DNA of 64,000 nucleotides. It comes from Linum tenue. Its lineage: Eukaryota > Streptophyta > Magnoliopsida > Malpighiales > Linaceae. The position numbers and the translations under genes were made by a program. This document shows, in pieces, positions 46,932 through 57,890 of this stretch (positions are counted from its first letter, which is position 1; every line of letters begins with the position of its first letter). The notes under the pieces were generated by a model that saw nothing but the letters and a program-made list of their open reading frames with translations, had not been told where the DNA came from and made no database searches. The DNA lies in the NCBI GenBank assembly GCA_946122785.1, contig CAMGYJ010000004.1:22515684-22579683 (forward strand). The letters are read 5' to 3'.

Positions 46932-47684
46932 CTGATTTTAGCATGCATTTGCAAGAACAGTTTCAGATTTCAGTGTGTTAATATGTGTTTTAGTGTGTTA
47001 ATGGTGTTGATTAAGGCTATTGTGTTCAGTATCTGAAGTGTTGTGGGTTGATTAAGAAGAATTGTGTTCTTCGTGTATGGTGTGTATTATAAGATAAGTG
47101 GATTGTTTAACGGGTATTGTAGTGTGGTTCATAAGGTTTATAGTTTTGTTCTTTTTCCCGGGGGTTGTACAATGTATGGTTTGTGTTAGTACATAAGTGG
47201 TTTGCTTAATGAGTGTTCTGGAAAGTTTCCATATGTTTGTGGTTTGGTTTTGTTAAGAGGTTTCGTAGTTTGTTTTCTTTATGGTGTGGATTGTGGTGTT
47301 TATGGGTTGTATTAGGTGGTCTGTGGTGTGGATTGTAGGGTTTTTGGGTTGGTTTAGGTGGTATCTGGGTTGTTTAAGCTTGTGCGGTGTGCATTGTGGT
47401 GTGGATTGTAGGGTTTTTGGGTTGGTTTAGGTGGTATCTGGGTTGTTTAAGCTTGTGCGGTGTGCATTGTGGTGTTTATGGTTTGGATTAGGTGGTCTGT
47501 GGTGTGGATTGTAGGGTTTTTGGGTTGGTTTAGGTGGTATCTGGGTTGTATTCAACTGTATCTGTGTTATTGTTTGATCAAATATTATCAAAACCTGCAA
47601 CTATTCATATTTGTCTCATAGTTGTCATTGAAATCTAAAAGTTTATGACAGATAAAAAAACACGGATAACAACAAGGAGACTAA
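46932..47684 (+). repeat. GT-rich tandem repeats between the two MULE genes
   Basis: Units of about 60-110 bp with gtggtgtggattgtaggg, tttttgggttggtttagg and tggtatctgggttg recur at 47270-47550 and again at 48780-48965 inside a transposase intron. No gene lies here. Confidence 0.8.
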
Positions 47685-50600
47685 TCACTCATTGTTGCTT
47701 TTGTAACGCTTGTTGGCAGCCTGTTCATCAATTCTTTGCTTTCTAGCCCTCTCCAGCGCTACCTCAAGTCCACCTCTTGGCCTCTTCTTTGATTTCCATG
47801 GGTCTTTTCGAGCCTTGAATCCCTTCACATTGGCATATTTGTCATTTGTAGCTGAAGCAGCAGCGCTTTGTGAGGGTGATGTACTAGTGGTTCCATCTGT
47901 TGAAAAAGCAATATGCAAGATACTGGTGAACATAAGTAGGGATTAAGCAATTAGTGGATTGGATTAAGATTTTTATGGTTTGCATTAGATCATTAGTGTC
48001 TTGGATTAAGCAATTACTGGTGAATATAAGTAGGGATGCTAACAAGATGTGTGAAATTACCAGGTACTGTTTGCTGAGTTTCTTGAGTCTGAAGGCTTTG
48101 GAAAGCTAGTTTAGTGAGCTCTGCAATCTTTTCCTTAACCATTGAGAAGACCTTGTCATTCATTGAGACTTTTGTTGCTAGGATAACCATGCTAGCACAC
48201 AGTTCTTGATATCTCCCTGCATAAGTATCTGTTGCAGCACATTCTGTTGTGTTTATTGTGAACTTCTCTCCAGATTTGGCATCTCTCGTCCATCGTGGCA
48301 GAATGTATTCCTTAGGGATAGTCAATTGCTCAATATCATCACCATTGAATCTTGAATCCAACCATCTCTATCTTCCTGATTACATGTCTGCACAACCAGC
48401 CTGAACTTTCAAACAAACGACATGAGCACTTGTATTTCTTCTCCTCTTTGTTCACTAACACGACTCTTTTGCCGAATCCTCCCAGTTTCTTCACTTCATA
48501 AGCTGTCATTCCATCTCTATCCATAGATTCATTCCGGAACACAAAAAAAGCAAGGCTTTCTGAATACTCCTCAAGGAAAGAACTGTAGATCTTAGTTGTG
48601 TATAATTTTGCGACTTGCTGAACAAGTGGGCTTCTGTCATACCTGTTGGAAGATGACATACAACATACAATCATTCATAAAGCATCTTGTCTACATTAAT
48701 GATTTTATGGTATGTATTGTACTGTTTGTGGTGCGGATTGTGGGATTTATGGGTTATTTTAAGTCGTGTGTGGTATGGATTGTGGTGTTTATGGGTTGTA
48801 TTAGGTGGTTTGTGGTGTGGATTGTAGGGTTTTTGGGTTGGTTTAGGTGGTATCTGGGTTGTTTAAGCTTGTGCGGTGTGCACTGTGGTGTTTATGGTTT
48901 GGATTAGGTTGTCTGTGGTGTGGATTGTAGGGTTTTTTGGTTGGTTTAGGTGGTATCTGGGTTGTATTCAACTGTTCTGTGGATGCATTCTACAGTATAA
49001 AAAAGTTCAAATAAAGGAAGTAATACGTACATGTTGTTTGGGACTGTGTTTGCCATTTGATAATCCATGTCCATTTCGTCTGATCTTTTCCGTTCGAGCA
49101 ACTTGTTGAATTATGTGAAGAACTCAACTAGGTTGTCATCTGGTTGAAGGTAGTTTCGGAGGTTGCTGTTACAAGACTCACTCAGCTGCGAGCTTCGCAT
49201 ACCAGCTGTGAAGTGGTCCTTAATCCATGCTGAAGACCGCTGTTTCCTCACCTTGTAAATTGAATCCAACCAGTTCCTTGGATTGGTGCCTTCTTCTGGA
49301 TAATATGTGTCTAGCAACCTTGACCAATTGTACTCAAATTCTTCCTCATTTTCTACTCCAAAAGTGACATATTTCAGATCTTCTAGAATGTTTGTGTTTG
49401 TGGTGTCGAGATGCTTCATTGCATTTTGCTTGATATGAAAAGTACACAAGCATGGAATGCTTCAGGAATGACGGATCTAATCCCAGCGGCGATTGCAGCA
49501 GCTTGGTCGGTGAATATTGATGTTGGTCGGATGCCTGACATACATTTCAAGAATGCATCGAACAACCACTTGAATGTAGCGGTTGTTTCATCATATAGGA
49601 GAGCAGCCCCGAAGATGCAAAGTGCACGATGGTGGTTGAAGCCAACAAACAAAGCTGTAATTTAAAAATAAAAAAAAGAACAACATTGAATTAAAAATTG
49701 AAACAAACAAAGGCTGTCTTTTATGATATATATGGTGTGCTTCAGGACGTTTTTAGTATGGTTTAGGAGGTTTGTGGTATGCATTGCGTAATGTTTGGTA
49801 TGCATTCAATTTCGAAATATCAAGAAAATTATCTAGTGCAAGGAATCCTTCTTATTGCAAACCACAAATCTTCTAATGCACACCACAAATCTTATAAAAC
49901 AGACCACAAACCTCACAAAGCAAACCACAACCTTTGCGGAAGCAGACCAGAAACCTATTAATGCAAACCACAAACCTCACAAAGAAAACCACAAACTTCA
50001 CAAAGAAAACCATAAACCTCACAAAGCAAACCACAACATTTGCAAAATCACACCAGAAACCTCCTAATGCATTGTGTAATGTTTGGTATGCATTCAACTT
50101 CGAAATCTCAAGAAAATTAACTAGTGCAAGGAATACTGACCTAGTGGACGATAATTCTGGTTTGTCCTGTATGTGGTGTCGAAGCTTATCGTATCTCCGA
50201 AGCAACTGTAGTCAAACCACATTCTTGCATCAGCCCAGAATATACTTGCAATATCGTCGTTACTATCTACCTCAATTTCATTGAAGAATGATGGATTCTT
50301 GTAAGCTTCATGGCGAAAATGTTCAAGAAGTATAGTTGCTTCGCCTGGTTTCATTGATTTCTGCCTTGTCCCCGTGATATAGTTCTTCAGATCATGAGGG
50401 GTAAAAGGTACATTCACCCTCCCCCCTGAAGTTGTGGTGAACAACTCATATGATTTCCGTAGTGAAACTCCACAATCTGTATGCACTTTTGCGACCATTG
50501 CATGCATTACTGAGATCCCCTTGTTCGACCTCAAGAGATGTTTGAATTTTGGAGGGAGGAGATCATGGTTGTGTTCTGTTATCCAGTATCCACTTGTCCA

Positions 50601-51855
50601 GCAGCCATTCATCCTTCTCGATATCATATCTGAATTTGATTATAGCTGGGCAGCCAACTCTAGTTCTGGTACATCATGTTGATAAGCCTTGACATCTATT
50701 GATCCTTTATTCTTGGGATTTGACTTGCTTCTGGTCTTGTATCCTTCTTTGCTGCAGCAATACCTAGCATATCGTGCTGTTTTGGTTGGCTGTCTTTTTG
50801 TAGAACGTTTGACAGCTCCCATGTCCCTCACGCTGAAGCCAAGATCGTGAGCATAGTTCTTGTAGAATTGTTTTGCTTCCTCAATGGTTTTGAATGCCAA
50901 CCCCAAACTAGTGTAGTCTGACTCAGACCTGTTTGATGTCACACCTGTAAGCAATGATGAAAGAAATGAGCACTTGATCATTTCATCTTGCGATAATATT
51001 TACTAGAAAAGTGAAAACTGGTTTGTGTTGTAGTTATTCATGATGCTTTTATGACATTTATGGTTTGCATTACAGTGTATGATTTTTTTTACAAACAGAT
51101 TGCGAAATGTAACGATTAACGTTTTAATGGTGTGTATTGAAGGTGTTTTGGTGCGTTTAAGAAGTATTGTGGTTTGTTTTTAAAGTGTTTTGGTTGATTG
51201 TCTCTTTTTTTTACTGTGGTTTGTTTTGGGAAGAATGTGGTGTGTTTGGCGATGCTTTTGGTATCGTTTGTGGGATTTTTGTGGGCGGTTTAATCATTTC
51301 ATCTTGCAATGATATTTGCTAGAAAAGTGAAAAGTGGTTTGCATTGTAGTTATTCATGATTCTTTTATAATATTTATGGTTTGCATTACAATGTGCTTTT
51401 TTTACAAACAGATTGCGGAATGTAACGATTTAGGTTTTAATGGTGTGCATTGGAGGTGTTTTGGTGCGTTTAAGAAGTATTGTGGTTTGTTTTTAAAGTG
51501 TTTTGCTTGATTGTCTCTTTTTTTCCTGTGGTTTGTTTTGGGAAGAATGTGGTGTGTTTGGCGATGCTTTTGGTATCATTTGTGGGATTTTTGTGGCCGG
51601 TTTGATTGGTAGTGCTTATGATATGGTAAATGGCTTGTATAAGCGTGATTGTGGTGCTCATTGTAAGAAAACAGGAAGGATTGAGTTGAGTGTACCTTCT
51701 TCTTGTTCATTGTTGCCACTGTTGGTGGAAATAGAGGTTTCCAGCTGATATCCAACTTCTGTTGCATTGTCAGAAGATGTTGCAATTTGCAGGAGTTGTT
51801 GAGCATCTACAGAACCAACAGAAACTTCATCTACACGATTCTCGTCCATCATCAA
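47685..51855 (-). pseudogene. FAR1-like MULE transposase gene, five exons, broken
   Basis: Minus-strand exons: 51855-51696, 50944-50141, 49654-49031, 48642-48061, 47896-47685; junctions fit GT-AG and conserved phase. Domains: FAR1 DNA-binding region (AFKTIEEAKQFYKNYAHDLG, TRYARYCCSKEGY-like block); MULE catalytic core with acidic residues in ISFDTTYRTNQNYRPL, TSIFTDQAAAIAAGI and SQLSESCNSNLRNYL; SWIM zinc finger (YKCSCRLFESSGWLCRHVIR); basic C-terminus. Defects: paired frame changes with a stop near 50640 (about 1-bp loss, then a 7-bp gain), a frame change near 49450, a TAA at 49111-49113 and a frame change near 48360. The protein would bind the element ends and excise it; this copy cannot. 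The start is the ATG that opens exon 1, in-phase with exon 2. Confidence 0.87.
50985..51605. repeat. ~297-bp tandem duplication in transposase intron 1
   Basis: Two adjacent copies containing acaaacagattgcg, ggtgttttggtgcgtttaag and ggaagaatgtggtgtgtttg, differing at scattered bases. Confidence 0.88.
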
Positions 51856-51879
51856 TGTCTTAGCTGCGATCAGGAGCTT

Positions 51880-52065
51880 GCTCCGCCGTCGCCGCCGTTG
51901 CTGTAGCTGCTGCGATCAGATCTCGTCGCCGCCGTTGCTGTAGCTGCTGCGATCAGGATCTCGTCGCCGTCGTTGCTGTTGCTGCTGCGATCAGGATCTC
52001 GTCGCCGCCGTTGCTGTAGCTGCTGCGATCAGGCTCTCGTCGCCGCCGTTGCAGTAGTTGCATTG
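51880..52065. repeat. ~48-bp minisatellite in the transposase 5' leader
   Basis: About four units of gctgctgcgatcagg, tctcgtcgccgccgttgctg lie just upstream of the transposase start codon, within the likely promoter or 5' UTR. Confidence 0.85.
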
Positions 52066-52327
52066 CTCCGATGAGGATTCGTCGCCCTCGTTCAGCCTCG
52101 GCGCCGCGCGATTGGACAGAGAATAAAGTGGGGAGAGAGAAACAAGCTGGAAATTTTCGGACAAAAGGAGCTGGTAATTTTCGGTAGGACAAAAATACCC
52201 TTCCTTTGTATTTTACCCTAGTCAACGCATGAATTTCAAAAGTATGCAGAATGGTGGGTTCCTATTGGTCCACCTATGTTGTTGTTACAATAACAACAAA
52301 TATGGTGTTGTCACCATATCCGCTCCC

Positions 52328-52337
52328 CACAAATATG
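52328..52337 (+). repeat. Right TSD of the 10.75-kb MULE
   Basis: CACAAATATG, identical to 41565-41574. Confidence 0.8.
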
Positions 52338-52795
52338 ACACTTTGTCCTCAAGTATTCATAATGACAATCATAGCACAAACTACAAGACATTTTTACATT
52401 TGTAGTCTGGCGATTTCGTTGACCGTTAGAGATAACGAATGATCAGACGGTGGTGAAAGTGATATTGATTTTTCTTGAGAGGCTTCGAAATATTTCGTCT
52501 CCGTCGAGGGTGATACTTGTTAAGTGGTTGAGTTATTGTTGAATACGAGAGATTTAGAGAAGCGCGACAACAATTGCTTGATTGCTCCCCACCTTCTTGT
52601 TTCCCTCTAATCTTTGAAGGGCTAATCCTGCCTGACATTGGTCTCCTAATAAAGTTTAAGAACCTACAAATCATCGAAAACTTGTTCAAATGCTCGATTC
52701 CTTGTGAGATCGGGCAACTGGAGTCATACAACGGTAGTGTGCTGTTAGTCAACATTAACATATGTACAAGTTTGTGTTAGAACTCAAAAATTTCA
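52338..52795. other. Spacer between MULEs
   Basis: No gene, terminus or repeat recognised. Confidence 0.4.
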
Positions 52796-53299
52796 TATTG
52801 AATAGGCAAAATACACTTGTATAGCCAAAATTTTCGCGTTTGTGACAATAATAGCCACTTTTCAAGAAATACCACTTATAGCCACTTCCGTCTAAATCTT
52901 TAATGGTATTAGCGATAAATCTAACCGGGGAAACTGAAATACTGACTGCCGGCAAGCTATTATCTCAAATTTCTTCTGTAAATATCAACATGAGGGAATG
53001 AAAAAAAAATTACGGGGTAAAAAATCAATGAGAACAGCAGGTCGTCGATAGATAAGCCGCTTCTTGACTTGGGATTTTCTTTGACTGAACCAGGTGGTCT
53101 ACTGTAGTCTGTAGTGCCCAAATCCGATATGAGAACGATAAATATTTGGAAATTTGGAACAGATCTAGAACGATTGAAACTTCGAAGACAGTAACTAAGG
53201 GAATGGTCGTCGATCAGAAAAGAAAATTTTCTATCTAAATTTTTGGGGATCAAATCGAGAGGAGCGCTTTTGTGGGTCATCATCCTCCCTGATGTCGAG

Positions 53300-53620
53300 A
53301 GTCGTAATCGCTGAAACCCAACTACCTCTACTCCCATACCTCCGCCGCTGTGAATTCCACCATCTCCCTCACCATTGACCGCTCCTTCCCTTCTCTCAGT
53401 GACACCCTCTCCTCTACCAGCCTCCATCGGCGCTCCTCTACCGTCCACTTCGACATCGCCGTCGAATTCGACGCCACACTGGTTCATCTCTCCGATACGC
53501 TGGGTTGAAGATGCAGAGATGAGGGACAAGCACAGTCTGCCATTCCATAGCGCCGTGCCGTCCAGATCTGCTTTCCACTCGTCCGATGGTTTCGATCCGG
53601 TGAGATGGAAATAAATCTTG
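53300..53620. other. Unidentified gene-like insert in the MULE
   Basis: GC-rich, Ser/Pro-codon-like sequence on the plus strand (e.g. tccaccatctccctcacc, ttcgacatcgccgtcgaa), with a long frame also on the minus strand (52960-53529). It may be captured host sequence. No domain recognised, and the strand is not certain. Confidence 0.4.
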
Positions 53621-53631
53621 TGACTTTCGTA

Positions 53632-54286
53632 TAGGGGTGGGCAACGGGAAACGGGTATTTGGTTATACCCGTACCCGTCCCGTTTTTTAAGGGTTACGAG
53701 TATCCATATTACCCGTAATATTTTAAACGGATGGGACTTGGGATTGTACAGTCCTAATATGGGTACCCGCAGGTTACCCGCGAATAACCGTTTGGGTAAT
53801 ATGGGTACCCATTGTACCCATTCAAATTACAAAGACATTTAATTCAGCCCATGCGCCCAGGCCCAACCCAATTCAAAATTCATTCAAATTACAAAATCCA
53901 TTTAATTCAGCCCGTGAGTGTATCTGGCTTCCCTCTGCTTCCTTCTTGGCTGTGTTGATTGTGGCAGTGGGAAAATCCGAAAATGGCAGTGGGTTTGTTT
54001 TTTCGGATGTAATTGTCTTTAGCTAAAAAGTCAATGAGGAAAATGAATGATTGTGTTTTGAAATGAATGCTTTGGATGTAATTGACTAATTGTCTTTAGG
54101 TAAAATGTCATTTAAACTTTGGGTATTTATGGGTAGTATGGGTACCCGTTATCCGTCCCGTACGGGTAATGGGTACCCGTTTCCCATATGGGTTTGGGAT
54201 ATGGGATGGACTTTGGTCTCCAAATGAGACTGGGTATCCGTTTAAAACGGGACGGGTATCCCGTCCCGTCCCGTTGCCCACCCCTA
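53632..54286. mobile_element. Nested hAT-type element, 8-bp TSD (7/8)
   Basis: 655 bp with a TAGGGGTGGGCAACGGG terminal inverted repeat at both ends. TSD CTTTCGTA (53624-53631) and CTTTGGTA (54287-54294). Flanks are filled with acgggtaccc / gggtacccgt words. No coding capacity. It lies inside the MULE and is therefore younger. Confidence 0.92.
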
Positions 54287-54722
54287 CTTTGGTATTTCCC
54301 ACAACGAAGGGAGGGAGAAAGGGAAAGTGACGATGAGATGGCGAATACTGGGGAATTTTTCTTTTTTTTTTTTTTGTTACCAACCCAACGTAGAGAGAGA
54401 AAGGGAGAGTGAGGTGGAGAAATGTTTCAATTTTTTTAATTAAATTAATTGATGATGAGTAATTATTAAATAATTATAAATTATGATGTGTTACTTTTGG
54501 CTTATTTGGCGCTGATGTGTGCGTTGAATGGGAGCCTAGTATGCGAACCGTCAAAGAACTTGACGGTGTTACTAATACCGTTAAAATATCTAACAAAAAT
54601 GACTAGATTTGTCATACAACAACTACAAAATCCGGCTATAAGTGATATTTCTCCAAAAGTGTCTGTTATTGACACAAACACGAAAGTTTTTTGTTAAACA
54701 ATTGTATTTTGCCTATTAAATA

Positions 54723-57700
54723 CTTTAGGATAGAAGTACATTTTTGTGATTGTTGGAGTGTTCTACTAGGGTTTAATTCTTCTATACGACCCATCAACTG
54801 TATCATTTATAGCTAAAACTTATAAGTTATAACTGCACCCCAATTAAAAAATCCCTGGCTTTAGAGTGTTTTTTGACTGCTGATGTGGCTGCCCAATAAG
54901 GTGGAATTTCCCCCATCTTTTCCCCTCTATCGTCGAATCCAAGCGGTCTCCCTCCCTCTTTTCTCCTTCCATCCCGCAACCCATTCCCTACATCCCCTCT
55001 ACCCTAATCCCTTTCCCATCCGTTCTCTAAAACAGAATTGGAAGAGAAGGACGACATGACAGGGGCTTTTCGGCTTCTTCTTTTCTTCTCTTCCCCGACG
55101 AATCAAAGGCCTAATGAAGGTTAACAAGAGCGGTTATGATCTTCTTCTCCGGTAAGGTCTCTTTCCTTTTTTATTGTAGAAAAATCTTCTTTATCTCTAG
55201 CTTCCTCTCTCGTGGATGGAAAATCGAACGACCCCATCCTCCGTAGTGATGTTACTAAACAATGTAACAAACAATAAATTTGCAGTGCTGGAGACGATTG
55301 ACTACCGCGGCAGTTGCTTTCTCATCTTCCCTTATCTTCCATCCACTTTCCTCCTTTTGCAGATGAAGGAGTTGTCGTTGCGGTTCAGTTTCAGTCTGGT
55401 GATGACCATGTTCGCCTTGGAGTAGATCTTGTACCATTTTCCAGACTTAAGTTGCCCTCGGGTCATCGACAAAGATTCCACAACTGTTTTCCTCACAGGG
55501 TTGGTAGGTTCGGATAGAATTGCATCTCTCTCATACCGACACCCCCAGTGAATAATGTCTCTGCACACGCTGGACTTTGGCAACGTTTCCTTCAGAAATT
55601 CGCTTCACCCACTAGATTTCACCCCTAATTCTGCCCACTGGATTATTACTTGCCATATTCATCAATGAAGAAAGACTCGAAACATGATGTACCATCATGG
55701 TGAGTACTAATAGTATATGTTAGGATTTTAATGTTTGGTGTTTTATCTAGGCTGCCATCGTGAGGTTTGACGTAGACCAAAGTTCTGGATTTTGGCATAT
55801 CATCATCGCCTGGGGTTGAAGTTGTAGGGACGAGGAGAAAACAACGTTGCTAGTTGGGTGGGGATTATCGTAAACAAACAAGTTTAACAACATCAACGGT
55901 TAGTTGCAGACCATGCTCAAGAAACTAGGGGTTCTTGATCCCTGTAGAGGAAATATGTTACCTTTTGAAACACATAATGGAAGGCAAGTGAATGGGCTCT
56001 CTCTTGAGGTTGAAGTAATGGATGATATGGTACTGATCGAATAGATTTTGTCTTTTGAAACATACAAAATGGTTGGCTGATGAATTGGGGGAAGTGGAAT
56101 GGGAATCAAGAGCTGCTAATAGAAAGAAGAGGGGAAGAAGGAAAAGGAAACTGAATCAAGCTTTAAGCATGAAAATCATGTTGTTGAAGATTTATATATG
56201 GTGAACGGAAAGTATTCGAGGAAGAAGTTGATGGAGATGAAGTTTATTAATAATGTACAACAAAGGAGAATATGGAGAAGTATACAGTAGATTAGGAGCT
56301 GTTGCATAGAGTTGTCTTGCTCAAGGAGCAAGAAGAACATGTACCACCAAAATTGTGATTCCTTGAACTGTATGTGAAGCTGCTACTAGGGCGCCATATC
56401 TACTTGGTGAGTTTTTCATGCTAAGTTGAATTAACAAGAACAAATCTTCAATTTGGTAAAATATTGTTTCTTGGTTCATTGATAATGCCAAGCAAATGCT
56501 TATTGCTCTTCTTATTACTTTGTCTTGCATTGCTTCTTGAATTTCAATGGGATGACTTCGGTCAGTATTTGATTGTTGTTTTAATATTAATCCCAGTTGT
56601 CGTTGGTGTTTTTTCTTTTTAGTTTCACTTTGGGTTAGTGATCCATTTGTACTAGTCTGCCTGCTAGATGTTTATGAAAATATTATGCAGAATTGCTGAA
56701 CCCGGTAGATGTTTATTTTCACTTGTAAGCAGTTGAAACTGACAAGTCTACTTTTAGAATAGAAGGGCCTGGTTATAGAACAAAAGTGTATTAAGATGTT
56801 CTCTCTTGATGTGTTACACCAGAATAGTTTTTGAAAGTATACCTTTAGTAATAACCTTTGAAAGTTTAGTCCTTCGTGCAGAAGATACATTTGGCCTCAT
56901 TACTAAATGTTCCGTTTAGGTTCTTAATTCTGAGTTAGTGTGTCCATGCCCAATTTATGAAAGCCTTTTTTGTTTTCATTTCGTTCTTTTTAATCGGCTG
57001 GATTTTCTATGTTTGCTGGGATGGATCTTTTTATTGTAGTGGAATGCGATTTCTACTATTTATGAGTTGGCACATTTTTGGAATTGAAATGATCTCTGCA
57101 ACTGGAATTTATTGCTTATGTTAAGTTAGCATTGTGGTTTCTGGCAGGTGAAGAAATAGCAGTCCAAATCCCTAAATCGAGTTTGGAACTTCATGGATTA
57201 TCATCTCAGCTTGATTCAATTCAGTTCTCACTTAAACACATTGTATGTGAGCATATTGTTGGCCACCGTCATTTCTACAGCAGTAAGCTTTAGTTGTTTT
57301 CCGAGATAGTTAGTTCATTCTTTGATATGACCCCTTGAATTGGATAATCAATGGGGTAACTACCATACACTTAGCTAAAGCTGGACGAATAGCTCTACTT
57401 CATACTTTGGGTGGTTTGTTTTTTTGTATTTTGAGTCTTCAATTGGGTTTCTTTTGTTTTCTTGAATGGTGAATATCTTGATTTAAGAAGGAAAAGGATC
57501 TCACGTTATTTCCACGGGTGAAAAGTACCTCTGAAATTTCTTCCCTATTGTTATTGATCGTTAAATAAATTTCTTTGTCGATATCATTGTAAGTTCGGAA
57601 GAATCGAATCGTGGCCAAATTGAACCATTAAGTATATATTACTTAAGAGCACCCCTCCATTATTATATCATGTATTGATTACCCAAATTGTCTTCTTATT

Positions 57701-57881
57701 TCTAACTTGAGATGAACTGTAAACTTCTGCAGTAGTTTTGGATGTTTACCAATATCCTTTCTAAGATCTTCTAAGTTCTAACCAATTTCATTGAACTTGA
57801 GAAGGAAGCTGCAATAAAAAATGATTTCTTTGTGGCCATGTCATATTACCCTGAATGGGACGAATGAAATCAGTGTTTTGG
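54723..57881. other. Unassigned 3.2-kb region, possible gene relics
   Basis: No complete gene seen. Candidates: a pyrimidine-rich leader-like block (54930-55030); a minus-strand frame of 83 residues (55332-55583, ...GRQLKSGKWYKIYSKANMV) without a recognised family; and an exon-like block after an acceptor at 57148 (VQIPKSSLELHGLSSQLDS). These could be decayed host exons or another captured fragment. None could be joined into a gene. Confidence 0.35.
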
Positions 57882-57890
57882 TTCTTTTTT

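Larger units (their letters stand above)
41575..52327. mobile_element. 10.75-kb MULE with Ulp1-protease and FAR1-like transposase genes
   Basis: The ends (GTTCCGGATAGCATAACAAC and, reversed, GGGAGCGGATATGGTGACAA) share an imperfect inverted repeat of about 48 bp that includes ttgttattataacaaca / ttgttattgtaacaaca, flanked by a 10-bp TSD. Inside are two convergent, spliced genes: a Ulp1-type protease (+) and a FAR1/MULE transposase (-). This architecture is known from ULP-carrying MULEs in Arabidopsis (Kaonashi) and melon (CUMULE). Confidence 0.88.
52805..54713. mobile_element. MULE with long inverted repeats and 9-bp TSD (8/9)
   Basis: 1909 bp including a nested hAT element. Ends GGCAAAATACACTTGTATAG and, reversed, GGCAAAATACAATTGTTTAA; similarity continues for about 85 bp (gtttgtg, aataacag/aatagcc, cacttatagcc). 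TSD TATTGAATA (52796-52804) and TATTAAATA (54714-54722). The interior 53040-53620 is GC-richer and gene-like. Confidence 0.85.

Noticed and set aside
52960..53529. 189-residue minus-strand ORF
   Set aside because: Gly/Arg-rich frame opposite a Ser/Pro-like plus-strand composition, running into the MULE terminal repeat; no support as a gene.
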